Assembly (NCBI GenBank): GCA_029335935.2 | Contig: JARJMV020000256.1 | Coordinates: 1-8,570 of the forward strand | DNA length: 8,570 nucleotides | From: a bacterium | GTDB lineage: Bacteria; Armatimonadota; Fimbriimonadia; Fimbriimonadales; GBS-DC | Direction: 5' to 3' | In this document: piece after piece, positions 1 to 6,961 of the stretch | Position numbering within the stretch: the first letter of the stretch is position 1 | Layout of the letters: each line of letters starts with the position of its first letter | The notes under the pieces: generated by a model | The model's input: only the letters and a program-made list of their open reading frames with translations | What the model was told of the DNA's origin: nothing | The model's database searches: none | Program-made: the position numbers and the translations under genes

Positions 1-261
1 CGGCGCGCTCCGCGAACTGTAGTATCCCTGACTCCAATCGGGCGCGGCAATCTGCACCATCGAGCCACGGCTCAGCAGGACGCCGCCCACGCGCAGTTGC
101 ACACCGTCGCCGCCACGCGGACGCAGCTCCCAACCGTCGCCAGTAAGGATGGGGGGTTGCGCGTCTGTGTTCGTCAGCGAACTGGCTATCAGTGTCGTTA
201 ACATAAGCGTTCGGAGGCACACGCCTCTCTTCCCGCCGCCGAGACTACGAGAACCGTGCAT
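1..261 (-). CDS. Secreted protein of unknown function, N-terminal part (runs off the left edge)
   Basis: Reading the minus strand from the ATG at 261 gives 87 codons with no stop before the window edge. The translation begins MHGSRSLGGGKRGVCLRTLM and continues with a hydrophobic stretch (about residues 18-29) and a possible signal-peptidase cut after Ala34 (TDA/Q). This looks like a Sec signal peptide: Lys11, Arg12 and Arg17 form the n-region. The mature part starts with a Gly/Asp-rich, strand-like segment (GDGWELRPRGGDGVQLRVGG) and then DWSQGYY; I do not recognise a family. An alternative start is the GTG at codon 14 (222-220), which has a purine-rich GGGAAGAGAGG just upstream and would leave a compact signal peptide. 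It begins 22 nt after the decarboxylase stop on the same strand, with no promoter motif between, so it is probably the second gene of that transcript. I infer export; the function is unknown. Confidence 0.7.
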   Translation of the reverse strand, partial: MHGSRSLGGGKRGVCLRTLMLTTLIASSLTNTDAQPPILTGDGWELRPRGGDGVQLRVGGVLLSRGSMVQIAAPDWSQGYYSSRSAP

Positions 262-283
262 CGCTTGCTCTATTCGCGCTCAG

Positions 284-1720
284 CTACTGGAGTCCTGCTT
301 GGGGAGTCAGTTGGCGTTCTGCGAGGGCGTCGAGGCGTCGCAGCGTTTCCAGCACATCTGCCTCCGAAGCGCGTGGGTTCAGCGTACACATTCGCAGTGC
401 GACACGCCCGCGCAGGATAGTAGAGCTGACCATTGCGTAGCCGTCGGCAATCATCGCGTCCACCAGCGCACGGTTCAGCGCGTCGGTCTGTTCGGGGGTA
501 TGCTCAGGCGGCTCATAGCGGAACGCCAAGATGCCCATCGTGGCAGGCGAGATGATGCGCCATCGGGACAGACGACGCAGGGCGTCCTCCGCGACGCGAG
601 CAAGGCGCAGGTTATGCTCCATCGCTTGGCGGAACGCCTCGATGCCGTGCGTCTTGAGCGACATCCAGAGCTTGAGGGCGCGGAAGTTGCGCGAGAGTTC
701 CACCCCGTAGTCGCACAGGTCGACACCTGCTGCGCCGCGCTCCTTATCTTGCAAGTAGGGGGGCAGGATGCGGAACGCCTCGCGCAGATGCTCAAACTCG
801 CGCACGATGGCACATCCCGCCATCATCGGCTGATAGAGCCACTTGTGCGGATCGACGGCGAGCGAATCCAACCGATGGATGCCTTGCAGTCGCCGTGCGC
901 CTTCCTGCGTGAGGATGGCTGCTGCGCCATACGCGCCGTCGGCGTGCAGCCACAGCCCCTCGCGCTCGCACAGGTCGGCTAACTCATTCAGGGGGTCAAC
1001 CGCGCCTGTGTTGGTCGTGCCAGCGTTCGCCGCCACACAGAACGGCAGCAACCCCTCCGCGCGGTCGCGTTCAATCTGCTCTGCCAGCCGCGAGAGCGGA
1101 ATCTGGAAATGCTCATCGGCTGGCAGCACGCAGATTTGCTCCTCGCGCAGTCCCAAGATGCGCCACGCTCGCGCCACGCAGGAGTGCGTCTGGTCGGAAT
1201 AATAGACTCTGCCGCGTGCGAGAGCGTCGGGGTAGCGCTGTCGCGCCGCCGCCAGACAGACCAAGTTCGCCACGGAGCCGCCGCTCACGAACAGCCCGCC
1301 CGCGCCTGCAGGCATGCCGAACCAGTCGCACAACCAACGAATGACCACCCGCTCTACCTGCGTTGCGCCTGCGCCCACCATCCAAGTGCCCACGAAGATG
1401 TTCATCCCCGCCGATAACAAGTCCGCCAGCACGCCCACATACTCGTTGGGCGCAGGCACGAACGCGAAGTAGCGTGGATGGTCTACCTTAATGAGGTGGG
1501 GCAGCACTTTATGCAGCAATTCGTCCAAAACTTGCTCAAAAGGCGTGGGTTGGGTGGGCGTCGGCTCGCTGAGCATCGCCTGTAGCGTCTCGGGGTGGGG
1601 GCGCGTTCCAATCGGGCGGTCGGGCAGCGTGCGCCAGTAGTCTACCAGCGTATCCACCACACGATAGCCCATCTGTCGCATCGTTTCGGAGTCCAAGTCC
1701 AAGGGCAATCGCGGCTCCAT
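284..1720 (-). CDS. PLP-dependent group II amino-acid decarboxylase
   Basis: A 478-residue cytoplasmic enzyme of the aromatic-amino-acid/glutamate/aspartate decarboxylase superfamily (fold type I), full length for the family. Visible landmarks: the N-terminal HPRYFAFVPAPNEY segment (81-94), the phosphate-binding FVSGGSVANL (144-153), His179 in the DQTHS segment that would stack on the cofactor ring, GTTNTGAVDPL (234-244), HADGAYG with Asp261 that binds the pyridine nitrogen, and VDPHKWLYQP with Lys293 as the Schiff-base lysine. HADGAYG instead of the more usual HVDAAYG, and TQVE instead of TELE in the N-terminal part, place it outside the classic aromatic decarboxylases. The substrate cannot be read from the sequence. 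Aspartate is tempting because an aspartase is transcribed divergently, but that is inference. No Shine-Dalgarno precedes the ATG; a TACAAT box ends 8 nt before it, suggesting a leaderless mRNA. Confidence 0.9.
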   Translation of the reverse strand: MEPRLPLDLDSETMRQMGYRVVDTLVDYWRTLPDRPIGTRPHPETLQAMLSEPTPTQPTPFEQVLDELLHKVLPHLIKVDHPRYFAFVPAPNEYVGVLADLLSAGMNIFVGTWMVGAGATQVERVVIRWLCDWFGMPAGAGGLFVSGGSVANLVCLAAARQRYPDALARGRVYYSDQTHSCVARAWRILGLREEQICVLPADEHFQIPLSRLAEQIERDRAEGLLPFCVAANAGTTNTGAVDPLNELADLCEREGLWLHADGAYGAAAILTQEGARRLQGIHRLDSLAVDPHKWLYQPMMAGCAIVREFEHLREAFRILPPYLQDKERGAAGVDLCDYGVELSRNFRALKLWMSLKTHGIEAFRQAMEHNLRLARVAEDALRRLSRWRIISPATMGILAFRYEPPEHTPEQTDALNRALVDAMIADGYAMVSSTILRGRVALRMCTLNPRASEADVLETLRRLDALAERQLTPQAGLQ

Positions 1721-1728
1721 CGAGCGCT

Positions 1729-1737
1729 ATTGTACCT
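1729..1737 (-). promoter_or_regulatory. -10-like element of the decarboxylase gene (leaderless)
   Basis: The minus strand reads AGGTACAAT, with hexamer TACAAT at 1734-1729 and 8 nt to the ATG. Transcription starting 7 nt after the hexamer would begin near 1722, 2 nt before the start codon. No -35 consensus is seen about 17 nt upstream, where the divergent promoter's own -10 lies. Confidence 0.55.
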
Positions 1738-1745
1738 ATCCTGTC

Positions 1746-1754
1746 GGGTACACT
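1746..1754 (+). promoter_or_regulatory. -10-like element of the aspartase gene
   Basis: GGGTACACT, with hexamer TACACT at 1749-1754. The predicted start, near 1761, falls inside GGAGG (1760-1764). It forms an inverted repeat with the opposite promoter (TGTACC at 1731-1736, GGTACA at 1747-1752), so the two RNA polymerase sites overlap. No -35 match is visible. Confidence 0.5.
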
Positions 1755-1759
1755 GTATC

Positions 1760-1764
1760 GGAGG
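1760..1764 (+). promoter_or_regulatory. Ribosome binding site of the aspartase gene
   Basis: GGAGG with 6 nt to the ATG at 1771. This spacing selects 1771 over the in-frame TTG at 1765, which would touch the GGAGG. Confidence 0.75.
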
Positions 1765-1770
1765 TTGGTT

Positions 1771-3174
1771 ATGAACACCCGTATCGAGCGAGACGCTTTA
1801 GGAGAGCGCGAGTTGCCCACCGATGTCTATTGGGGCTTACAGACCCTGCGGGCGCAAGAGAATTTCCCCATCAGCGGCGTCACGGAACCCCCAGTGATGA
1901 TTGACGCCTATGTGCTGCTCAAAAAAGCGGCGGCGCAGGCGAACACGGAGCTTGGCTTAATCCCAGAGAACATCGGGCGCGCCCTGATTCAAGCCGCCGA
2001 CGAAATCCTGCAGGGCAGCCTGCGCGACCAGTTCCCCACCGATATCTTCCATCAGGGCGCGGGCACTTCGTTCCATATGAATGTCAACGAGGTGTTAGCG
2101 AACCGCGCCATCGAGATACTGGGTGGGCAGAAAGGCGATTATCAGCTGGTGAACCCGAACGACCACCCGAACTTCGGGCAGTCGACCAACGACACTTTCC
2201 CGACGGCGATGCGCATTGCGACACGGCTCGCGCTACGCGACCTGTTCCCTGCGCTGGACGCCCTCGCGGACGCCTTCGCGCGGAAGGGCAAAGAGTTCGA
2301 CCATGTACTCAAGTCGGGGCGCACGCATTTGCAGGACGCTGTGCCGATTCGTCTCGGTCAGGAGTTCACGGCGTATGCGGCGACGCTGCGCAAGTGTCGG
2401 CGCGTGCTGGAGTTCGCCACAGAGACCGTGGAGGAGCTGGGCATCGGCGGCAGCGCGGTCGGCACAGGGCTGAATACGCATCCGCAATACCGTTTCCGCG
2501 TGGTGGAGCTGCTGCGCGAGTGGACAGGCGTTCCGTTTCGCCCCGCCGACGATATGCGCGAGGCGATGCAGAGCCAGATGCCAATCCAGCTGGTCGGCTC
2601 CGCGCTGCGCACCCTCGCACTGGAGCTGACCCGTATCGTGAACGACCTGCGCCTACTCTCGTCGGGACCGCTCACAGGCTTCGCCGAGATTACCCTGCCC
2701 GCCGTGCAGCCCGGCAGCAGCATTATGCCCGGTAAGGTGAACCCCAGCATCCCCGAAATGGCGAACATGGTCTGCTTCCATGTGATAGGCAGCGCCACAG
2801 CCATCGACTACGCGGTGCAGGCGGGTCAGCTGGAGCTGAATGTGATGATGCCGATGATGGCGTACAACGCGGTGTTCTCCGTTCAGATTATGACGCGCAT
2901 GATGCGTCAACTGGACGAGCGGTGCGTGCGCGGCATCACGGCGAACGAGGAGAAGTGTCGCTGGTATGCCGAGACCAGTCCGAGCCTTGCCACTGCCCTC
3001 AACGCCTATGTGGGCTATGCAACGGCGGCAGAGGTGGTGAAGCAGTCGCTGCGCGAGGGACGCTCGGTAATAGACATCGTGCGCGAGCGCAACCTGCTCA
3101 GCGAGGAGCAGATACGCGAGGTATTCAATCCCTTCAAGATGACCGAGCCGGGCATTCCGGGCAAGAGCGTCTAA
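1771..3174 (+). CDS. aspA: Aspartate ammonia-lyase (aspartase), fumarase/aspartase superfamily
   Basis: A 467-residue cytoplasmic enzyme expected to interconvert L-aspartate with fumarate and ammonia, as a homotetramer. The superfamily signature GSSIMPGKVNP is at 315-325 with catalytic Ser316/Ser317 region, Lys322 and Asn324. Other expected substrate contacts are present: Thr99/Ser100 in GAGTS, Ser138-Thr139-Asn140 in QSTND, and Thr185-His186 in GRTHLQD. Aspartase is favoured over fumarase C by GAGTS (fumarases usually GSGTQ), by NDLRLLSSGP (291-300) and by the C-terminal MTEPGIPGK, common in aspartases. Two uncommon residues sit beside the active site: His102 where N-M-N is usual, and Gly136 before QSTND where Ser is usual. 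The start is ATG 1771, set by GGAGG. Its stop overlaps the stop of the convergent esterase gene by 2 nt. Fumarase C remains the main alternative. Confidence 0.85.
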   Translation: MNTRIERDALGERELPTDVYWGLQTLRAQENFPISGVTEPPVMIDAYVLLKKAAAQANTELGLIPENIGRALIQAADEILQGSLRDQFPTDIFHQGAGTSFHMNVNEVLANRAIEILGGQKGDYQLVNPNDHPNFGQSTNDTFPTAMRIATRLALRDLFPALDALADAFARKGKEFDHVLKSGRTHLQDAVPIRLGQEFTAYAATLRKCRRVLEFATETVEELGIGGSAVGTGLNTHPQYRFRVVELLREWTGVPFRPADDMREAMQSQMPIQLVGSALRTLALELTRIVNDLRLLSSGPLTGFAEITLPAVQPGSSIMPGKVNPSIPEMANMVCFHVIGSATAIDYAVQAGQLELNVMMPMMAYNAVFSVQIMTRMMRQLDERCVRGITANEEKCRWYAETSPSLATALNAYVGYATAAEVVKQSLREGRSVIDIVRERNLLSEEQIREVFNPFKMTEPGIPGKSV

Positions 3175-4766
3175 TCGGGCAGGAGCGCGCGCACGGTCTC
3201 CCAGCCGCCGATGCGTTCATAGCCTGGCAGGTCTAACGGCGACGCTTCGGCGCTGCCCCGCGCGTGCAGCGGCGCTGAGATGAGGGCGCACGCCAGCCCA
3301 CAGAGGATTGCCCATTCGCCCTGCGCGACGACGGCAAGGCGTTCCGCACGCGACCGCAGGTGCATCAGCGCCCCCAAGATGGCGCGTGCGCGGGCGGTAT
3401 CGGGCGTCAAGTTATAAGTGGCAAAGTAGGCGTATTCGCTCGGACGCGCGACGCGCAACAGCTCGGGCAGATGGAGCATCGCGTAGCCCTCGCGTTCGAG
3501 GCGTCGGGCGCGTGCATCGCCGAACACAATCGCCCGACGCGGCTTGCGCGGCTGCTCCAGTACGCTCTGCCACACCGCTGGCAGGGCGTCTTGTTGGGCG
3601 TCCTCCACACGCTCCAGCCCCAGCATACTCAACAAGGCTTCGCGCGCCTCGCTCTCGAAACGGCGCGTGCGTCGCCAACGCTGCACCGACTCGCACGCCT
3701 GCCGTTGGAACAGGTGGAACACGGCGTCGCCTGTGGGCGCATCGTCGGGTTTGGGCAGGTCGTCGCCCCATACGCGCAGCCCAGGTATCAGCGTCTCCCA
3801 TGCGAGGGCGGGGTCTTGAGGCGTGCGCGGGAGACGCCATACCTGCGCGAGCCATTCGTAATACGCCCGACGCGGCGCAGCGCCCCACTGATGACCCTCG
3901 CTGTAGTGCGCGTGCTGCAACTGCTCTTGCGCGCGATAGAGGCGGTAGACACGCCTGAGGTAGGGGACAACCACTTCGGGATTCTCATGCGTCCAGTCAC
4001 CCGAGTCGGAGATGAGCAGCAGCGGACGCGGCGCAGCAAGCGCGACCATCTCTGGGTTGCCCGCTATCAGGCGCAACAGCGGCGCGTTCTCGCAGATACA
4101 TCCGCCCTGCATCACGCTGGAGACCATCTTCACAGGCGCGACACAACTCAAATCGGGTTCCAACGCGCTCAGCAGGAAGCTCTGCGTGCCGCCGCCTGAA
4201 ATCCCACTGCACCCGATACGCGCAGGGTCAATCGCTGGCTGACGACGGAGCCACTCGAACGCGCACAGACTGTTCCAAGTTTGTACCCCTGCGCGACTGA
4301 ACCCCCAACGCCGCCACTCCAACGGCTCGGAACCCCAGTGTTCCAGCTGGAACAGGTCGTTGTAGCCGACCATATCGTAGCTCAGCACATAGACCCCCGC
4401 CTGCGCCAGTGCAATCGCCCGCAGCACATCGGCTTCGTTGAACCTGCCGCGCTCGAAGTGTCCGTGCGGCTGCAACATTGCAGGGGCGCGCTTGTCGGCA
4501 GGCGTCTCAGGAACGAACAAGCTGCCCGTGAGATAGAAGTTGGGCATCGTCTCCAACGCGAGCCGCTCGATACGGAAGCCGTCGCCGCGATAGGACTCCG
4601 CGCGTCGGACGCGCAGGGGAGCGCGGGGCAAATCGGGCAACAGCCCCAGCGCAAACCGCAAGTGTGTGCGTAGCCTGCGCGTGAAGGCATCCCATCCTGC
4701 GCGGCTCTCGGCACGCGCCGCCTGTGGCGGTAGGGGCGTATCGTGCGTGCGCTCCGCTCCGTGCAT
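3171..4766 (-). CDS. Alpha/beta hydrolase, acetylxylan-esterase-like, with a second C-terminal domain
   Basis: A 531-residue protein without a signal peptide. The first part (about 50-315) is an alpha/beta hydrolase: a beta-strand LLQPHGH-type oxyanion segment (MLQPHGHFERG, 97-107), the nucleophile elbow GCSGISGGG with Ser190, an acid strand LLLISDSGDW with Asp254 or Asp257, and His292 in HYSEGHQW. This arrangement resembles the acetylxylan esterase/dienelactone hydrolase-like proteins found in Planctomycetota and Armatimonadota, so ester cleavage is likely but the substrate is unknown. Residues about 320-531 form an Arg-rich extension. Its YFATYNLTPDTARARAILGA segment, followed by VVAQGEWAILCGLACAL, looks like a second hydrolase fold whose nucleophile position has lost Ser (inference). 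No Shine-Dalgarno precedes the ATG and this is the one complete gene lacking the RGGTAnnnT box; a weak AATTAT lies 7 nt before the start. Confidence 0.8.
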   Translation of the reverse strand: MHGAERTHDTPLPPQAARAESRAGWDAFTRRLRTHLRFALGLLPDLPRAPLRVRRAESYRGDGFRIERLALETMPNFYLTGSLFVPETPADKRAPAMLQPHGHFERGRFNEADVLRAIALAQAGVYVLSYDMVGYNDLFQLEHWGSEPLEWRRWGFSRAGVQTWNSLCAFEWLRRQPAIDPARIGCSGISGGGTQSFLLSALEPDLSCVAPVKMVSSVMQGGCICENAPLLRLIAGNPEMVALAAPRPLLLISDSGDWTHENPEVVVPYLRRVYRLYRAQEQLQHAHYSEGHQWGAAPRRAYYEWLAQVWRLPRTPQDPALAWETLIPGLRVWGDDLPKPDDAPTGDAVFHLFQRQACESVQRWRRTRRFESEAREALLSMLGLERVEDAQQDALPAVWQSVLEQPRKPRRAIVFGDARARRLEREGYAMLHLPELLRVARPSEYAYFATYNLTPDTARARAILGALMHLRSRAERLAVVAQGEWAILCGLACALISAPLHARGSAEASPLDLPGYERIGGWETVRALLPD

Positions 4767-4986
4767 GGGGTAGATAATTTCACACGGCGCTCGCGAATCC
4801 TGCCCAGAGGTTGCGTAGGTGCGCCAGAGAGAGAGACGAGAGGCGGTGTTTGTGAGAGGCTACCGCCCCAGCCACACAGGAGCGACAGCCTCTCCTTGAA
4901 TTACGCTGAACACACTGCCGACAACCCCCATCACGCAGCAGTGGCGTGAGGCGCTTCAGTCGCGTGTGATACAAGACTAAAACGCC
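4767..4986. other. Intergenic region without a convincing gene
   Basis: These 220 bp lie between the holB stop and the esterase start, both on the minus strand. They include an AGAGAGAGAGA purine run near 4826 and a 6-bp inverted repeat (TCACGC 4931-4936, GCGTGA 4944-4949) with a 7-nt loop but no T-tract, so it is not a clear terminator. Short open frames on both strands lack a ribosome binding site or recognisable protein composition. Confidence 0.5.
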
Positions 4987-6057
4987 TTACACCCTCAACA
5001 GTTGAATAAACAGATGCTCGGTGACAATCTGAGGGTTAGCGTTGCCGAGGATGGCGCGGCGGGCGTCGGTTATCGCCTGAAGGTCGCGTGCGCGTTCTGA
5101 GGGGCTGAACCGTCGCGCCAGTTGGCGCAGGGCGTCTTGGCGCGAGACGAACCGCAGCGGCGCGCCTGCGTAGTTGGTGGTCAAACTATCGCGATACCAG
5201 TGGATGAGATACTCCACTCCCAACGCGAGCGCGGCGCGCGCCGTGCGCTCGTCCACACCGCCCTCCAACGCTTTGCACGCCTCGCGGAACTCGTGCGCCA
5301 AGCGAAGCGCCTCGTCCAGCGACGCACAGCTCAACCGTTCGAAGACCGTCAGCAGTTGCTGCAGGGCGTCTAACTCGCTCGGCAACGGCTTGCCCTTGGC
5401 GTCCGTCGCAGGCGACTGCAGCGATTGCGCCCACCGTATTGCGAGCCCCAACGCCCCCTCCGAGAACTCCGCCAAGCTCTGAAGCGTCTCGTGGGGCAAG
5501 TCGTAGCAGGCTCTCAAGTGCTGGTAGACCGCCTCGGTGGAGAGCGCGCCCAACCGCACTATCCGACAGCGGGAGCGGATAGTGGGCAACAGCAGGTCGC
5601 TTGCAGGGGCAGTCAGGATAAAATGATAGTTCGGGGGCGGCTCTTCTAAGGTTTTGAGCAAGGCGTTCGCTGCTGCAGGGTTAAGCCGATGCGCCTCCTC
5701 CACCATCACGAACCGAAACGGCGCGACCGCGGGCGCGAAGGTCGTCCAGCTGCGCATCTCGCGCACAGAGTCTATTTTGATCTGGTCAGGCTCTGGCTTC
5801 AGCACGCGCAGGTCGGGATGCTCGCCCGTATCCGACCACTTTTGGCAGACAGTGCAGGTTTGGCAGTGCCCGTGCGGGGTGCGTTGGGGGCAGAGCCATG
5901 CGGCAGCCAAGGCGCGCGCCAGAGTGCGCTTGCCCGACCCTGCCATCCCCACAATCAGAAGCGATTGCGGCGGGTTGGAGCGTCGCAACATCTGCTCCAA
6001 CGCGCCGCGCAACGCCTCTGGCTGTACCATCACTTCCGAGAACAGCAACGGTTTCAC
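4987..6057 (-). CDS. holB: DNA polymerase III delta' subunit (clamp loader)
   Basis: A 356-residue AAA+ protein of the clamp loader that, with DnaX and delta, opens and places the beta sliding clamp. Seen in order: P-loop GMAGSGKRT (37-45), a four-Cys zinc module C56-x8-C65-x2-C68-x2-C71 spaced as in E. coli delta', a Walker-B-like VMVEEAHRLNPAAANALLKT (117-136) and the SRC motif (162-164) followed by a C-terminal helical collar. GK followed by Arg rather than Thr/Ser argues for HolB and against DnaX, whose P-loop is canonical. The start is a GTG at 6057: the next in-frame ATG (6030) would remove the conserved F-x(4)-QPEA start of the fold. An in-frame stop lies six codons upstream. No Shine-Dalgarno is present. 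It follows the pseudopilin gene by 18 nt, so it may be read from that promoter as well as from its own AGGTATGCT box. Confidence 0.92.
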   Translation of the reverse strand: MKPLLFSEVMVQPEALRGALEQMLRRSNPPQSLLIVGMAGSGKRTLARALAAAWLCPQRTPHGHCQTCTVCQKWSDTGEHPDLRVLKPEPDQIKIDSVREMRSWTTFAPAVAPFRFVMVEEAHRLNPAAANALLKTLEEPPPNYHFILTAPASDLLLPTIRSRCRIVRLGALSTEAVYQHLRACYDLPHETLQSLAEFSEGALGLAIRWAQSLQSPATDAKGKPLPSELDALQQLLTVFERLSCASLDEALRLAHEFREACKALEGGVDERTARAALALGVEYLIHWYRDSLTTNYAGAPLRFVSRQDALRQLARRFSPSERARDLQAITDARRAILGNANPQIVTEHLFIQLLRV

Positions 6058-6065
6058 GCGCCATA

Positions 6066-6074
6066 AGCATACCT
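6066..6074 (-). promoter_or_regulatory. -10-like element in front of holB (leaderless)
   Basis: The minus strand reads AGGTATGCT, hexamer TATGCT at 6071-6066, then 8 nt to the GTG. The predicted start near 6059 leaves a 2-nt leader. It sits in the 18-nt gap after the pseudopilin stop, so it would give holB an internal promoter. The same nonamer core occurs in front of the pseudopilin gene. Confidence 0.45.
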
Positions 6075-6075
6075 A

Positions 6076-6882
6076 CTATTCGTCCAGTAGCCGCCACGCG
6101 CCGCTGCCGTCTCTATAGGGCACGCCACGAAACTGGATCTTGCCGTTGTACGGACCGCCGTCCGCCACGACCCACGCGCCAATCGTGTGGCGATTGTCCA
6201 GAGTGCGCCCCTGCAACTGGGCGCCGTTCGCGTCGGTGAGCGGGCGGGCGCGCACCGCTTTCGCGTGTCCGTCCACATAATTCGCGTTCACCAGACCGAA
6301 GTGTCGCGCCTGAATAGGCGTATCGAACTGACCGAACGGACCGCCAGGCAACGCCAGCGAGCCATCATAAATCATTACGGTCTCCACAGGGTACTCCACG
6401 CGAGCGAGATTCTTCACCGCGCGCCCCGTGTTCGGAAACAAGTTATTGTCCACGCCATAGTCAATCAGACCGTAGTTATGGGTGTAGCTGAACTCAGGCA
6501 ACACAGGCGGGCAGATGGGCGGCAGTCCTACCAGCTGAAACGCCAACGTCGGGTTCACGCGCTTGCTATCGGAGGGACACAACATAATATCGCCGTTCTT
6601 CTGATAGGGAACCAACGCTTGGTAAAACGAGAAGACACACACACCGCTACCTGTGAACTGAAGGTATAGGTTAACTGGGAATGTATCGTCGTAGTCTTGC
6701 GCGTAGAGCAGCACTGCCGTCGCCGACTGACGCAGATTGCTGATACACTGGGTCGAGCGTGCGCGTTCACGCGCCTGCGCAAATACAGGGAACAGAATCG
6801 CCGCCAAGATTGCGATAATCGCAATCACGACCAGCAGCTCAATCAGTGTGAAACCGTCTCTGTTGGAACGAGCTCTTCGCAT
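6076..6882 (-). CDS. Type IV pilin-like / type II secretion pseudopilin with H-x9-DG motif
   Basis: A 268-residue membrane-anchored, surface or periplasmic pilin-like protein. The class III prepilin signal is [17 protein letters not shown]: peptidase cut after Gly10, N-methylated Phe11, Glu15 as the Glu5 of the mature protein, and a hydrophobic helix to about residue 34. It is followed by [16 protein letters not shown] and [10 protein letters not shown] (60-69), then LCPSD (101-105) and an H-x9-DG motif (His194, Asp204-Gly205), the hallmark of the large pseudopilin families of Planctomycetota, Verrucomicrobiota and Armatimonadota. Such proteins usually occur in many copies per genome, and the individual role (pseudopilus, adhesion, secretion) is unknown. 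ATG 6882 is chosen over an upstream in-frame start at 6960 because GGAGG lies 4 nt before it and the methylation motif should be near the N-terminus. It heads a two-gene unit with holB. Confidence 0.9.
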   Translation of the reverse strand: MRRARSNRDGFTLIELLVVIAIIAILAAILFPVFAQARERARSTQCISNLRQSATAVLLYAQDYDDTFPVNLYLQFTGSGVCVFSFYQALVPYQKNGDIMLCPSDSKRVNPTLAFQLVGLPPICPPVLPEFSYTHNYGLIDYGVDNNLFPNTGRAVKNLARVEYPVETVMIYDGSLALPGGPFGQFDTPIQARHFGLVNANYVDGHAKAVRARPLTDANGAQLQGRTLDNRHTIGAWVVADGGPYNGKIQFRGVPYRDGSGAWRLLDE

Positions 6883-6886
6883 AGCG

Positions 6887-6891
6887 CCTCC
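6887..6891 (-). promoter_or_regulatory. Ribosome binding site of the pseudopilin gene
   Basis: The minus strand reads GGAGG, 4 nt before the ATG at 6882. It decides this start over the in-frame codon at 6960, which would cross the promoter and the palindrome. Confidence 0.75.
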
Positions 6892-6897
6892 ATATGC

Positions 6898-6906
6898 AGC
6901 ATACCC
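6898..6906 (-). promoter_or_regulatory. -10-like element of the pseudopilin-holB unit
   Basis: The minus strand reads GGGTATGCT, hexamer TATGCT at 6903-6898. Predicted transcription start near 6891 coincides with the first G of GGAGG, giving a leader of about 9 nt. An alternative promoter is TTGAAT (6936-6931) with GATATT (6913-6908) at 17-nt spacing, whose -35 would lie inside the palindrome. Confidence 0.45.
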
Positions 6907-6926
6907 TAATATCTTCTTAATAATTC

Positions 6927-6942
6927 TGTGATTCAAATCACG
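6927..6942. promoter_or_regulatory. CRP/FNR-family-like operator between pseudopilin and rhodopsin genes
   Basis: TGTGA-N6-TCACG, one base off the E. coli CRP consensus TGTGA-N6-TCACA. The inner GTGATT/AATCAC arms form a perfect 6-bp inverted repeat. Its centre (6934.5) is almost exactly midway between the two divergent start codons and about -42.5 from the predicted rhodopsin start and about -43.5 from the pseudopilin start. That is close to the -41.5 of class II activation. The regulator is not in the window. Confidence 0.55.
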
Positions 6943-6961
6943 GAACCGACGACTTGGCAAA

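Noticed and set aside
149..982. Plus-strand open frame of 277 codons
   Set aside because: It lies antisense to the decarboxylase and the secreted-protein start, with Arg/Cys/His-rich, motif-free translation typical of a shadow in GC-rich DNA.
1765..1770. TTG start for the aspartase, two codons earlier
   Set aside because: It directly abuts the GGAGG, leaving no spacer; ATG 1771 has proper 6-nt spacing.
3360..4199. Plus-strand open frame of 279 codons inside the esterase gene
   Set aside because: Antisense shadow of a gene with clear catalytic motifs; no ribosome site and no family resemblance.
4743..4949. Plus-strand 68-codon frame over the esterase start
   Set aside because: Overlaps the esterase N-terminus antisense, with no ribosome site.
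4931..4949. TCACGC/GCGTGA hairpin as a terminator of holB
   Set aside because: Short stem and no T-tract on either strand.
4780..4974. Minus-strand 64-codon frame with TTG start between holB and the esterase
   Set aside because: No ribosome site, no promoter box and an Arg/Cys-rich unspecific composition.
6883..6960. N-terminal extension of the pseudopilin by 26 residues
   Set aside because: It would cover the promoter box and palindrome and push the methylation motif too far from the N-terminus.
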